A stretch of 64,000 nucleotides of DNA from Allacma fusca (taxonomy: Eukaryota; Arthropoda; Collembola; Symphypleona; Sminthuridae): assembly GCA_947179485.1 (NCBI GenBank), contig OX359247.1, positions 58,811,131-58,875,130 on the forward strand, in the 5' to 3' direction. Of this stretch, positions 1 through 14,192 are shown piece after piece. Position 1 is the stretch's first letter, and each line of letters starts with the position of its first letter. Under the pieces are notes generated by a model. The model searched no databases and was not told where the DNA came from. It was given only the letters and a program-made list of their open reading frames with translations. The translations under genes were made by a program, and so were the position numbers.

Positions 1-109
1 TAGTACACTTGTGATAATTTAGTAGTTGAGCCAGGATTGCTCCAGTCATTGTCACTCTTGTATAGATAGATAGATACCTGTGTCGCGCTTGTTTACACGC
101 AATTGTGAG

Positions 110-744
110 GGATCATCGGAAGGAAGTGACCATCACATTTAATGGAACTCAGCGGATTTTACAAGCAAAGGTGAGTCTGTTTTTGGGGATGCTCACTATA
201 CATAGATACATATATCCCACTTGTTTTGTTACATGTGAAATGGTTATGCCAAAGCTTGTTACGTACAGGGGTATTATCTCCAGTGTGTGCGTACATATCT
301 GAGTTTACCTAGAAAGTGCTCCTTTGGAAGTATTGATTCCTCCCTGTCTTTTATTATATCCTGCCTTTTTGGTATTCACTTGTATGTAAAAGTTATAAAA
401 CATGTTTGTCTTCTTGACATTACTGAGTCTTACGTTCTGTGCATGCAGTCATACGCTCATATGCATATGTGTGTTTGTACGTATGTATATGTTTGTATGG
501 GGTGGACACAAAGTAGGGAGGACTTATTGAGGAAAAATTGTTGGAGTATGGATAGGGCCATTGTTTCCCAACGCACCTTTCCCTCTCCACTTGCACTCAC
601 AACTTTACATAAACTGACATTATCCCTGGACATGGGTGGCTTTTGATGGACAGGTCATTGAGTTCACGTGCATTGCATTACGCCTAACTCCTGGTCCAGA
701 CGACTTACCTGTGCCTCTTGGAGCCAGCCTATTGATAACTCAAG
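110..744 (+). CDS. Possible partial gene: two exon-like segments, product not recognised
   Basis: Two segments look like joined coding exons. The first (about 110-170) is open and ends at AAG followed by a perfect donor, GTGAGT at 171. The second (654-744) follows a CAG acceptor at 651-653 and ends CAAG before GTGTAC. The join is phase 0 and the second exon ends one base into a codon. The joined peptide contains TFNGTQRILQAK then VIEFTCIALRLTPGPDD and continues into PVPLGASLLITQ, which reads like ordinary soluble protein rather than the cysteine- and tyrosine-rich noise of other frames here. The 483-bp intron between them has GT..AG ends. The left acceptor (AG at 108-109) is weak and I found no convincing next exon downstream. 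I do not recognise the family. It could be the tail of a gene entering from the left, or chance. Confidence 0.3.
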
Positions 745-3700
745 GTGTACATATGTGCAAACCCCTCTATGTAATTACATGTATGAATAACTTTTCCGAA
801 TACAACTTTAAGCTCATGGATGCAGAGCGTCCATAATAGAAATAGTCCGGTCCGTTTTAATATGACTTTTGACTTTTCCCAAGATTAAAACTCTTAATTC
901 AAATGAGTACTCAATGTGACGAATTAAGGATGCTCAAGTTTAATATTAATTTGTTTCCATACATAGATACATACATAAGCACAAGTCCTGACAAAAGTCA
1001 GATCTGGCTCCTTTTAGGATTATTTCTGGACAGAAAGTGGACTGGATGTAGTAAATTGGACGTGATAAAAGTAGAAATGTAGGACGAGTCGGTTGTGAAG
1101 AATTCCCTAGCCTTGTTAATCTTGGCATTATCATTTATTGCGTTTTTTAGGTTTATTTATTTATTTCCTATTGAGTGTATTTACTCAATGCAGGAGCTCA
1201 ATACAGGGTTACAAATGATTATTTATTGGTGGGACCTTCTCAGTGCTCGCAGTGTGCATAAAATACTAAACACAGGAGTACCCTTGTTTATTGCCTTGCG
1301 ATGGTTCTGTCGTCAATGTAATAAGCTCTGATGAGGAAAGTCCTGGTTGGACTTCAAAAATTCTGTCTCTAGTATAAGTATGTATCATATGTATAGATAT
1401 CTACAAATGCATATGTGAGAAGATTCCATATTGCTACAGTTCTGAGCGTGCCAGAGATATAGATGTCCACAATATTATCATAGGTTATACTGTATCTATA
1501 GGTATATATTTATACATGTACATTAGTGTTAGATGTGATAGGACAAGACAGATAAATGCCGGTGAGCCCTTTTGGAGAATTTTGAGCTTCACCCTGACAA
1601 TGCAATATAAGTATCTATAGGATGGGATACGGTAAATATTGTTAACCCCAGAGACATTTGAAATTTCCTAAATGAAAGAAAATGTGTAAAATAACTTTGA
1701 GAGTCTCACTCACACTAAATCTAATTCGAAGGAATGAGGGTCTAAGTAGCAGCTCGGAATTGGGGTTTGTGAGGAGACTTATTGAGTTTACTGTTTTGTT
1801 TGGGCTCTTCAATCGCCTTACATTTCAGTCTCTGTCCATTATCTACAGTGTCTCTGTCTCCGTCATTGTCAGTCTCTGTCCTATTAAGGGATGGCAGTTG
1901 GGACGGAATTTGCGGAAATTTTGTGCTCCTATCTTACCAAATAATCTCAATTAATTCAGGAAATATTCGACTACAAGCCGAATTTTCTTCCCCCTGGAAA
2001 TTACACAGGAATTACTTAAATATGGGAATTATACCCAATAACACGAAGATGGACATTAATTGGTACGAGTACGAATCTTGATTACACAGGAAATTTCTAC
2101 CGTGACTCTCTCTCTATAACAGCCTTCCTGGAAGCCTCAAAATTCCCTTCTTATAGAGGCATCCGGAATTTAACACCACGCTCAAAGGGGAATTTACTCA
2201 AATAATTTTGATCGTCCGAAGAAAGTTCTGTCTGAATTAAGTCCCTTATACCGAGAGTTATACTGCTCATACGTAATTACAAGAACCTCAATGTCTCTCT
2301 TATTTGCTGAAATGCTTGAGAATAAGACAAATTAACATTTGAACACTGTCCAGTGTAATACAATGACAATTTTTCGGCTTTTAGACAGGAAATTTTGCTG
2401 ATTTTAGAACTCTGCTCTTGAACCAAAAACAACTGACACATAGCTTGGCAGAATTAATTTGACGAGTTTAAGAAAAAACTATTTGGTTGGTAACAAATCA
2501 GACCTAGGAAATGCAGATAGTATTGTGAAGTGAAAAAAAATCCATTTATTTCCAGCTATTAATTCGGAAAGGAGAAAAAAGGAGCTAATGTTAAAGAAGG
2601 GAATTTTGGTAAATGCCTCATCGTCTGCTCAATTTTTTCGAGTGTGTTACTTAAAACTATGTGCATATGCGGATATAATATTATACTGCGGATAGACATT
2701 GAAAATAAAGGGAATTATGAGGGATACATAGGAATAGGAAAAAGTGGACGGGAAAATAGTGGTAGAAAAAGATTGAGCAAATAATAAATGTGGAAAAATA
2801 GTAATATGTGTAGGGACGTCTAGTGTCATGTGCATATAATAAACTGAGAGTCCTTGGCAATGCACGATGAACTACGGTTAACGATGATAATGCTGAAGTT
2901 AATAATAAAGACGAAGTGACGTGAAGGAAATGTGTGATGTGATCTAAAGAAAAAAAAAAAATTTCTTGGACATGGTAATAGATTGAAGTCTTTTATGTCG
3001 TCTCATACATCCGAGGAAAATGTTTTATAATCGAGCGTGAATTACTCGGGAGTGTGTTTACAAGTGCGTGAATTCTGGTGATTCTCTATTCTATGTCTTG
3101 ACGGCCTCCGGTCTCTATCTATACATTTGTTCTTGAACACACATACACGTCCACATACACACACACACACACACACACATACACATCCACACATTCACAT
3201 CAAATACAAAACACACGGCAGTGTTTCTCCGACTGTCTTTGGAAAAAAGGTATTATTACACTCGTATGTAATTTTTCTATTGTGCACATGCTTCCCTAAT
3301 AATTATGATCCCATACAGAGGCATATAGGGTTTTGATATCATTTTAGAGTCAAATTTTTTGAGGAAAACAAAACTACATTTGTATATGATGGTCTCTGGG
3401 AATGAATACGAGGCAGGGGAACAAAACTAACAAAAGCGGGTACAGGGATCCATTCATATTTTCCATCTCCGGAGATCATACAGTTGGAATTGATAAATAC
3501 GTTTTTTTTCCCAGCGCTATTTTTCAAAGGAAATTTTATACGGCAATAATAGTAACATCAAAGATTTAGTATCTATCGCTGACTATGAACAGTATCTATG
3601 TATGTTTGGTCTCCTTAGTAGGAATTGTAACTCGAAGTATGATTTTTGTAGCGAAAATGTTTGATGAATTTAGATGATTGTAGATAGAATTTAGAAAATA

Positions 3701-6700
3701 ACTTCGGATTAAAACGTGTGAATTCAGTTTTGTAAAATTCGGAGCGAAGTTCTTCTGCAGAATTTGAGGACCAAGTATATGCAGTAATTATCAATTTATA
3801 ATACCCTTGATATTGAGGACCCCAGAAATAAGTAGACAAATTCGTGTTCATTACTCCGTTAATATGTCTGATTGTTAGAATTAAAAGATTCATGAAAAGA
3901 TACACTTATAAAGAGAGATCCTTATATAAGAGTCAAAGGTTGTTGGTTTAAGACATTCGGAGGGCTGATTGGATCTCAAACTTTTTTAATTGTTAGAAAA
4001 TGGGACAGTCCCCAATGTTGAGTTGAACATTGGAGAGCTGGATGAGGGGGAAGAGGTTGAGTGATACCCTGGACGGCTCCTATGACATATATGCATGTGT
4101 GTGTATCTTCCCACATACGTACATGTGTCTTCACACTCACTCATCTGCAGAATAATGTCACCTGTACGACTTACCCACACATGATTCATTCATTGTATCC
4201 TTCCATGAAGCCCACTTAAAAGATACTTGCTTAATTTTTATCGCTCTCGTGTATGTTTAACTCCACATGGATATTTTTTTTTATTTCTGTGAGAAAGCTC
4301 AACGAGAGACGAAGCCTTCACATGTTCCCCGACGACAGGAGCCAAATAGGAGTGCGGCAACAATAACAACAACAAAAACAACGACTATCATCCTCTGATT
4401 TCACTAATTCCATTCTCCTGGCCTCAAGTCATATTATTATTGGATTTCAAATCTACCCTTCCATGCACTCCCGGCTTCTCAGGGGCTCAACACCATAACC
4501 ACACTGTCTACTCCACCACTGTCAGTCACTTCATGTATAGATACCTATAGATACAAATAATTATATAGGACTTCCACGTCTAACTCCCTATCCCATGAAT
4601 TCAGCCGGCCCTTGACCGTCGTCACAATTCTTCCCACTACAAATACAAGGTACAGATCACACTTTTATTTACTACACGCTTGTAGCACTTGTTGATTGCA
4701 GGGAGATTGGAAATGAGTAAGTAGACAGCGCATCATTCAGGCCTTCTTATAAGGGAATCCCTCACAAGAGCATTTTATTCCTTAGGTCCTAATATTAGCC
4801 CCAAACATTACTACAGTTCGACACGCTTACTTTATTTATCGCAATGTTAATTTCTCCCCTTAAAATAAGTTCCTCTGGTAATGTCGTTGAGTCAAATTTC
4901 CATTTTTAGAGGTGCTATTTTTTCCCCCTTTCTTCTAAAAGAGAGAGAAAGAAAAAAACCTGTCATTTATCCCACGCGAGTACTCAAGTCCATTGAATGT
5001 ATTTCAAATGTAATGAATATTGTTGTATTACCTGTGATTTTATTGTTTGAGTTTAAGAGCATTATAGATTCAAATCCAGAAGATTGGATGACGTCGTCCA
5101 CTGATTTTAAATTAATTCCATTCGTAAATTTTATTTCTTTTAGTGTGAGTACATCTTCTGTACAATGTACAGCGGCGTCCTTGCAAGCTAAAAATTACCT
5201 AGTAATAATCGTAGGCTCCTTTAAAAATAAAAATTGAAACCTTATGGTAGCTGGAATGTGTTCCAATATTTTGCCCGTATAAAAATGATTCTAGAAATAA
5301 TCCAATCAAAGGAAGGTCGGAATGTTTATTAGAATTTAAAAGACTTAAAGACAATTAAAAACAGGCATAGCCATCAATAGGAGAGCTTGCATGGATTTAT
5401 AGCTTAAATTTGTATTAGAGTGCCCCTTGTATGTGAATGCCTAAACTTTGACCTGATTATAATGGCGTCGCTTCTGGTACAAAAATTTCTGGGTTTAAAA
5501 AAAATATTTTTGGAGTAAAAACATTTGCAAATACAATCCTCAGTTGAAGTCTCAGACGCTACAGGAATGCTTGAGGATTCTATGTCAGATTGGACTCTTA
5601 CTGCGTTTGTTGACAACTGTAAGTGTGCTTTCTGTCGGAAGCTCTGATTCTCCCTGAAGGTTGTATTCCTACACTAGCGCTCTTTAGTAAAAGCACCATG
5701 GTTATTAAACACACGTGTCTACATACATATATAACTTTGTGCTCCCACATATGTAGTTTCCCCTTGTTACAAGTCCCATTGCCAATTTTTATTTGTTCCT
5801 ATTAAATTAACATTGGAAAATAATAATCTCTTTTATTTTGCGAGCGCTCCTCAAATTACACATACATACATATGTATGTATGTATATTGCTCGGAAGCTT
5901 AAATTGATTCTCCCACCTTCTCACAGGATCCATTTCGGAGGTGACTTTTATCCTCCGTCTTAAATCGAGGGATACTCGAGTAGGAGAAAGTACACTGTAT
6001 GCCAACCTTACACAGAAATTTGAATAGCCAACAATGAGCATGTACTTTTAGTTACCTGTAATCTCAACTTGGAAGAAGTCGTTTAAATATTTAATGATTG
6101 ATTACATTTTCCAGTACGTATGTATGTATGTCCACATGTATAATTTATAAATACAATCCAATCTCACTATAACACTCCCCCTTAGAAGAACTTGAGGTTT
6201 AAATAGAATTTAAATAAGTGACATTTAATTTAGATAAAGGAAGATCTAATGTAAAATCATTGAGTTCCCTTCCCCTTAAAGAATTTGTCACCCATACGAT
6301 ACGCTCTGACCGTATGGACTGTGCAATAATAATTGAGCAATTGCAATGAGAGAAACAAGATCCAGCTACGAAGTATTTTCCCAGGAAAATTGTGTCTTAA
6401 TGTATAACTTTTTCTGTATACCTACATATATGAGTAGATATGGATGCGGACATTTTGAGGTGAAATATGAGAGGGAAATGTACTGCGTCCTTATTAGCGT
6501 GCCTTGCGTAGTATACCTTGGTTTATTTAAATCTTTCCCCTCTCACACCTACAAACTCACAATCAGGGCATCCGAACGCTAACAATGTAAAGCGGAAGGA
6601 GAATAACGAAAGTCCCTTATTTATAAGAGTCTGTCTGCATATATGGACGTGTGTACATGTACTGTACGTATGTACATACAAGTCAAGTCCTGAAATTATG

Positions 6701-9700
6701 ACAGAGTTAGGGCTCGTTCAAGGGAGTGAGATGCGTTGAAAATTCCAATTTTAAACCGGGTGACAGTCTAGTTTTTCTTTAGTCTTTGTTAGCAGTCCAC
6801 TTTATTGTGAATTTAATGAGGGATTTCCGAGAATCGTTTTTCTTTTGTAAAGGGAACGTCTGTCTGGCGCATGTTTTCTCCATCAAAATGGGACAACAGT
6901 TAATTATTATTACTGTGTCTTTATTTTTCAATGGAATATGTTTCAAGTCATCATTTCTGGCATTTCAAACCCTCACATGTATGTCAATATGTATTTGAAT
7001 CAAAAGGAATTATTGTGACCAAGCCTCATAAGAAAAAGTAAGTACAGAAGTCTTGGAAGTCTCCTCTGCAGGCGGAGTTTCTTCAGAAAATTTATTTATT
7101 TTTGGAAGATGAAGAAACTTGTGAGGAAATGTATGGGTTGATGACCCAAAATAATTTTTGCATTTTGAGCTGATACAGCAGTGGATGCTTTTATTAGATA
7201 CAAGAGACTATCCTGTACAAGAGAATGTAATTCTTATGGAGGTACAATAAAATATTTAATAAAGATTCTCATTTACTCAGGGAAATCATGACGTGTTTAG
7301 TTAGCCTCCAATACCTTCGGTTTTAGCAAGGCTTTAAAAACGCGAAAAATTCCTGTCAACCGGGTGTTATTTTAGAGAGGGTTCACTACTGGCACACTGG
7401 ATTTTGGCTTTCAAAACACGTGCTTCCGAAATTGATTTTAGTGCTAAAAGAAATCAACCCATCAAATTATAGTACACAATCTATTAGTGCTGTACAGTTT
7501 ATGGGCTCAAGATTTTGCAGTAGAAATACAGATTGGATGCGAAACCCTGTAATCAACATATACTTTTTCAGGCTCCGGCTCTTCCAGACGTTTCTAGAAT
7601 TTACTTTAGTTTGCCTCACCTTCCTGTAAATGTGTTCCAGGACCTTATTATTAGCGAACAGAGAGAGCTCCTTACAAACAAGGGCAATATGATTACACAT
7701 AGTAGCTGTTTTAGGAAGTCTAATCTTAGAGTTGTGAATATAATCTGTATCTATGCATTGTTTAGTATTTTTTTGTAGAAGGAATATTTTGCATTTACAA
7801 AGGATCCATGGATACAATAAGGAGGTGAATAATAATTGAGCTTCAGAGAAGTTAATATTATTGTTGGATGTCAACTTTGAATTCTAAATTAATCTCAAGG
7901 GAATTGCCCTCTTTGACTTTTTCTTGTAGTGGAATCCGTGTTAGTGTTACTTTTTTGCAGACTTTTAAAATCAGAGGATTTTTTGGAATACACAATTATA
8001 CTTGGTTTAGGTCATTATCTGTAGTTTGTTTATGTAGCTCTGTGTCTTGAACCGACAATCCATGAAATACTAATTTTTCATCAAAATTTTTTGGAAGTTT
8101 CGTAAAGTCTGGTATGGTTCATATATACATAATTGGAAAGTGTCAAATACAAATGATTATGTTTCCGACGCAAGGGCAATTTCAATCTTGGAATGTTTTA
8201 CATGATATCATTTTTTTGCCATTAACATTAAGTAGATGAATAGGTATTGTCACAAATGATTCGGATACAAGCTTTCATAGATTCAATTTTTTCTCAGAGT
8301 GCCCCATCAGCGATGCCAAATCCAGTGAAGCTTTTTACAACATAACCCCCAAAGACGTCTTAAATTTTCTCCCTGATTTATGTAATTCCCAGCCTAAATG
8401 ATTCTCGTAAAATTAGACCCATTGTCAGGGCAGATCTGAAGCATCCTTTGAAGACAGCCGTCAAGGATGTTAATGCGCCATTAGCATTATCAACGTTGTG
8501 GCCTATTCATATCTATGTATGTGAGCTTGATTTGCATTTGCAGTGATTGCATTTTTTTGTACCAGCGCTTGACCTTATTCTAGGTCACCTGTTACATTTC
8601 ATTTGTGTCAATTGTCAACTATTTAAATCATGCGAAGACCCATCCTCAACTTCCACTCGTTCCCCACCAAAATCCATTGACGTCTCTCTTAGCTTTCAAA
8701 GCGTACTCTCCTTTTCAATTCCTGGGATTTCGTATCACTTCACCCCAACATACTTTCAGAATTCACATTGAAATGTGAGAAAACACTTGCTCAGTCCACC
8801 GAGCTAACCAAGGATTTCTACAGTAAATCTGTCGTATATAATTATATGAAGTGAGAATTAGTAAAGTTGTGCTTCCTTTCAGAAATGAGCATTCTTATTT
8901 CCAATACCGTTCTTATTCCCGTATTTCCAGTACTTACTCGGCCAGGGTATGAATTCTTTCATCAAGTTCCTAAAATGAAGTATTTATTCAAAAGTAATTC
9001 CCGCCATGGAGTTGTACTATTTTTAATAAGCAATGGACCTGTGTACCATTGCCCATACTTAATTTTTACTACTACAGTCAATGTCGGGGAACATATTCAA
9101 GAGTCTGTAGAAAGTGCTGGTAGAGTCAAGAGTCAAGAGGACCCAAGTGTAGTTCCCATTTGTAAAACCTAATGATTCCGTCCATGCATAACCTCCACCT
9201 TCAAGTCACGGCCAACTTCACTAATAAGCAGGTTTTTCAGGGAGCAAATTAAGAATAAGGAACTGGGACTTTGTTTTTATTCCTAGACAGTCCACTCCCC
9301 CTATAAAGACTCTCTCCCTAAAACTAGTCCCACTATATACCCCAATTTTGAATACTCATCTGCAAGTGTCAAAAAAGCTTCAGACTTTACCTCTGTAATG
9401 TTAAATCCTTCCTTAATTTTTTCGCTGGACTCCTCTTCTAAAAGCAAGAACTCCCTGTAATTATTTACAGTCTCAAGTCTTTTTCCTCAACTGTGCGAGC
9501 TCTAACTGAACACATAGAGTCCGAAACTGCTCTTGTTTTTCTTCCAAGCGATTTCTCTATTTATTCATATTGGCTACTCACAGTGTTCTCTCACGATACG
9601 AGATACGTCCTCATCCAGGAGGATTTTCTAAAAAATCAAAACTCTTTGAACAAATCCCATTTGTGACAGTGCTAAATTTTTGATGGATCATTTGATTCGA

Positions 9701-10241
9701 AGGATTTGGGATTTTGAGGGAAGCTCTTTTGGAGGGAGCTGACTGTATTTACTTACCTATCCATATTTGGATATTGGCAATTGCCGGTCCGGAGAGCATG
9801 AAAAGTTGATGATTCCATTCGGTCCAGAGGTTCTCTGCTATAAGGAGTCTTGTGCATTACTAATGGAAACTTAGGAAACCATGAAACATTGAGTATAGAG
9901 TGGAAATTGCAACCCTTGAACAAAACCAAGGGAACGTGCAACATTCATGCATCTGTAAAATACAATGTTTATAACCCAGGCCTTGTTTACAGGAAAGCTG
10001 AGAGAATAAGAGAGAGAGAGAGCAGAGTGAGAGGATTTTATATAGAGAGCAACAACTTGAACCTTCCAAATGCACTCTAGACTCTGAGTTGGAAAGAAAA
10101 CTAAAGAAAACTTGGTCCGTTCTTGTTAATCGTTGTTGTTCGGGAATGAGCTGCTCAAGAGAAGCCCAACAAAAGGAGAGGGAATAAGGCTGGGTCTATA
10201 TCTATCTATGTATATGAACATATCTAATTAAGTCCAAGGTG
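745..10241. other. Non-coding stretch, no gene seen
   Basis: No frame carries a recognisable domain, and the open frames are short and rich in C, Y, F and L, as expected of AT-rich non-coding DNA. It holds a (CA)n tract at 3156-3179, a 24-bp perfect palindrome of ATGT units at 5860-5883, and scattered ATGT/ACAT microsatellite scraps. Single degenerate ends resembling the TACAGT-ended MITE family may also be present. No tRNA-like cloverleaf was noticed. Confidence 0.6.
3156..3179. repeat. (CA)n microsatellite
   Basis: An AC dinucleotide run inside a longer CACA-rich stretch that extends, with interruptions, from about 3136 to 3200. Confidence 0.9.
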
Positions 10242-10434
10242 TACAGTCAACTCCAATTTATAAAACCTTCCATTCAAAGTCCCAAGCCAGGCCCTCCCAA
10301 CCTTACATTTTTCTAAGGATGGAAATATTAAGCATTCCCGTCAATAGTAGCAGGAATTTGTCCGGGAATACATATTTTCTCCGATAGAGAGAATATTTTT
10401 GGGAGGGACCCTTGGATAGAGAGAGTACACTGCA
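10242..10434. mobile_element. MITE of the TACAGT-ended family, near-complete copy
   Basis: The left end reads TACAGTCAACTCCAATTTAT and the right end reads TAGAGAGAGTACACTGCA, an imperfect inverted pair. Length 193 bp matches other copies in the window (about 185 bp). TA at both ends is consistent with a TA target site, as in Tc1/mariner-type elements. It has no coding capacity. Confidence 0.55.
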
Positions 10435-11589
10435 CTCAACTATGAATGGTGTGAGAGACTGAGGGAATTTTAAGAGTGAACTATTAGTCAAAATTTCATG
10501 AAACGGTAAGCACCAGGAGCTGGAACATTTTACAGATGGAACGTGTAATTACTTGGATATTCATGCAAAATATTCGATAACCCTTGTACTCTATTTCTTT
10601 CTCTTTAGTTCCCTCACACACATACACACACACACACCATTTCACACACATCACACCAGACTTGATCACAATCCAGTTTCCTCTTGTGCTCACTCAGATA
10701 TGCAAAACTAAGCTGTTTTTCTCCAACTGGACCTATAAGCCGAGAAAGTAATGTTTTAAATTGTATGCGGAGAGGGAACTTGTTTTGTCCATGGTGTGTA
10801 CACTTCCATGTATGTATGCATGTACGTATATAATTATATCCAATGTTGTGAGGTATGGACAGACAATCAAAGCTTACACAGTGCCACGGAACATTTCCCC
10901 CTCCTTTGCTTTATCACAATAATTTTAAAAAAAGAATAATCTCTTCAAATTTTCCTACACAACTTTCATGGGTTCTCGAAACAAATTTTGACTCTTTCGG
11001 CTTCTTAAAATTCCCACGAAATTGAGGGATTCTTACAAATGATTTAGATTTCAGAATTTGTCCCAAAATTTAATTTATTTGCTAAGCTGATTTTATCACA
11101 ATGTAAAATTGTGCTTGTCAAAATTTAATTCCAACAGAACAGTTTAGATTTTTCCCATGAGGTCAAATAATTATTGAAAAATCAAAAACGAAAAAAAGGA
11201 GAAAGTGAAATGACTTTAGCACCACACGAGAGGTAATGTACTAAAGAGTGGTTCGTAACTAAACATTTCCAGTGTCTACTTGCAAGTGTTTCTTATTTTA
11301 CCCCACGTGATTTATTTTTGGTTAGAAGTAAATATTTACGTGTATAGTGCTACATTATGAATAATAATAAAAAAAGGAAATTTGAAATAAAAATGTCAAA
11401 AGAGGAAAATTATTTTGATGGTTGGATATGTTTGTATGAGGAAAAAATAGGGATGAGGTTTGTGTCACCCTGGCTTTGAACCCTGTGGAAAATTATACAT
11501 GATTTTTGTGTGTATGTAGAGGACCCGTACACTCCTCATTATGCTCTGGCTCTAAATTTGTTCTAATTTCTAAGCAATTGTGAATTGTA

Positions 11590-11592
<3 letters not shown>

Positions 11593-11623
<31 letters not shown>
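11593..11623. repeat. (GA)n microsatellite
   Basis: Uninterrupted GA dinucleotide tract of about 31 bp. Confidence 0.9.
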
Positions 11624-11626
<3 letters not shown>

Positions 11627-13458
11627 AAAAGCCGGGAAAAAATAAAAGTTTACATAGGAGACCAAAGGGGATTTGTGTATTGTATGATGGAACAAGAGAG
11701 CCATGTAACTCCCCAGCACTCCAACCATGTTTCAACTCACATTAGTTTTAGTTACCTACTTTTACGTTCCTCTCTCGCCTCGCTCTCATATCCGTCCAAG
11801 GACTAGGGCTTGGAACTCTACACAAGTGTCTATATGAGAGGAGCCGAGAAATGAGGAGGAATTGAAAGGGAAAAATCTTGGAGCATTCATTTTCCCTTGA
11901 CTTTGTTTCCTCTCAGTCAATTATTACTTTTTCCCAGCGTGTTTTGTTCCAGGCATTTCTCTCCTCGCTCCTCACCTCTACTCGCTATATTGTATATGCA
12001 ATCTCCTCTATATTTTCTAACATGGACCACATTCTCCAACATGGACTACATGTTTCCCTGAATTTACATCCGAGCTAATTACTCACCAGGGATACTACAG
12101 CTCAATTGGGCCCAGTCTCAGTATTTTTTCCTACCTACAGTTTTTTTTTTTCAATTTTTTTTTCAAAGTCATTATAGATATACATAGCTCAACTATTGGC
12201 TCTGTATTTTACAGTGGGTTAACTATATGGGATACAGTACACAGTCTCGCTTTGGAGAATGTATCGAAATATTTTAATACTATAGGGTGAGAATCTAGCT
12301 ACACCCAGGGTTTCTAAAGTATACAAATATGTACCTAATTATATTTAAATTCTACGTAAATTCCATGCACTTGAAATTGTTAAACATGTGGAGCTGTTTG
12401 TCTTGATAAATGAATGCTCATTTGTAGCGTGGAATAAGTAGGAGTGTATGGGAAAAGCATTGTATGTACATACCAGTTCAAACAACAGGTACATATTTAA
12501 ATATAGAAGTACAACACGTCCTTTTGGTTCCCGTATGTTTCCATACGTATGTACATATGTACACATGAATAAATTCAAAGACCGGAGGTATGAAAGAGGT
12601 CTCTTCTCCATACTTGAATTCCATGTAGGATAATTATTCAGCCCACATTTTCCAACACAATCCTATCTGGGCCTTTGATTCCCAAATCAATGCTAACACA
12701 CAACTGCACATCAGGTGTCAAATAGTATTGAACGAGAGATGGAGTTTGGTTTTTAAAAAGTGATCAATTTCCTTGTAAAACACTGAGGAAAGTAAAATAA
12801 TTTATTTTTTCCTATTTATTTCATAATGATGTGTCAAATTATTTCCAAAATTTGTTACGTTTAATAATTATTACCCAAAGGCTGTATTAGCGGGACATGC
12901 AATTATTTCTTTTTCCCGAAGCTAAGGCTTTTGCAAGGTTAAAAAAGAGCTGGAGAATTGACTCTTGAAGAAACTCTGTTGCGTTCCCATAACCTCCACA
13001 TCTTTTAAACGGAACTGTTAATCAAATAAAATAGAGGCGGGAAGTGCTTCTTTAAATTGTAGTTCCCTCTTGTCTTGGAAAGGCTCCTGCTATTATTGTT
13101 TCATACAACGGTGTGTAGTTATTCCCCATGGTTTTTCTTGCCACCTTTGAGTATTTATGTAAATGAGCTTTCCATATAGACCCCGCTTGAATTTAGTGTG
13201 TGTGAGAGCGGAGGGGACGGGGGAGTGCTCTGTAATAATTACAGGGTAAACTTGCTGTACCAACCGCCCTTGAAGTAACAATTTTTTTGCTCTTAAAATC
13301 CTATCCTCTTTTCGGAATACAATAATATTTCCGTAAGGGACGTTTATTTTGCTAGATACGCTCAAAGAGCCTTGCACCAGAAGAGATAAAAATTGAATCT
13401 CTTGGAGCAAGAGGTCACTGTATAGAGACACATTCAACAAACATGGGATTCAGGAGAA

Positions 13459-13482
13459 GTGTGTGTGTGTGTGTGTGTGTGT
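13459..13482. repeat. (GT)n microsatellite
   Basis: Uninterrupted GT dinucleotide tract of about 24 bp. Confidence 0.9.
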
Positions 13483-13992
13483 TTTGTGTACATGGGAAGG
13501 AGAAAGTTGAGAAGGAGCGCACTTGGGAATTGCTTTCCTTCATGTGATTGTACTTTTTTTGTTCACAGTGGACTCTCCATGTTGAAGATCTCCTTTCAAA
13601 AGAATTTTCTCCATAGAAGGACAGCTCTCTTCACAAGTTGTTGTTTAGAACAATTTAATTTTTTCTTCTTATGAAAACATGTGAGTACATATCTGCATGG
13701 ACTGCTTTGAGGGCTGCTCATACGAACAGCTTCTACCGTACGTGCGTGCTAAAGATAGAGATTGTTCCAGTGTGAGGGAATAAAGGCTTAACACATGTGC
13801 CTCTATTACATGTCTCGTACGTACTTATGCATGTCCATGTTTGTATTATACACAAGGAGCTTTCCTCATCTGCATACTGCATCATACATATGCAAGTGAG
13901 TTTTCCTAAGAGAGTGGCTCAGTTTTGCTTTTCTCTCGGATGAAAAGTGAGAGTTAGGTTTTGTTGGGCGAGAGACAGGGAGTGAGAGAGCA

Positions 13993-14019
13993 AGAGAGAG
14001 AGAGAGAGAGAGAGAGAGA
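13993..14019. repeat. (GA)n microsatellite
   Basis: Uninterrupted GA tract about 170 bp left of the TIR element that starts at 14193. Confidence 0.9.
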
Positions 14020-14192
14020 AGTGAAGGAAATGGAAATGAGAGACGTTGCGTTGTGTGTGTAAGAAATTAATGCAAAAGTAATTCGGAGAGTGGTGTGTTC
14101 ACGTGTACATGCTTTCTCCACCCATCCATATGCATGTGGATCAACCTCTCCTCATCTCCCTTCCATTTCTATCTACAGTCTTCCATCTCTAT

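Larger units (their letters stand above)
10435..14189. other. Non-coding stretch with (GA)n and (GT)n microsatellites
   Basis: No supported gene. It contains an interrupted (CA)n at about 10615-10636, (GA)n at 11593-11623, (GT)n at 13459-13482 and (GA)n at 13993-14019. Open frames overlapping these tracts are repeat-encoded. Confidence 0.6.

Noticed and set aside
1326-1345. CTGATGAGGAAAGTCC, hammerhead-like
   Set aside because: CTGATGA and GAAA are separated by a single base, so there is no room for stem II.
3127-3336. Open frame containing a His/Thr repeat
   Set aside because: Encoded by the (CA)n microsatellite.
7467-7874. 135-residue minus-strand open frame
   Set aside because: Low-complexity composition, no motif, no splice context and no neighbours; length is within chance for so much AT-rich DNA.
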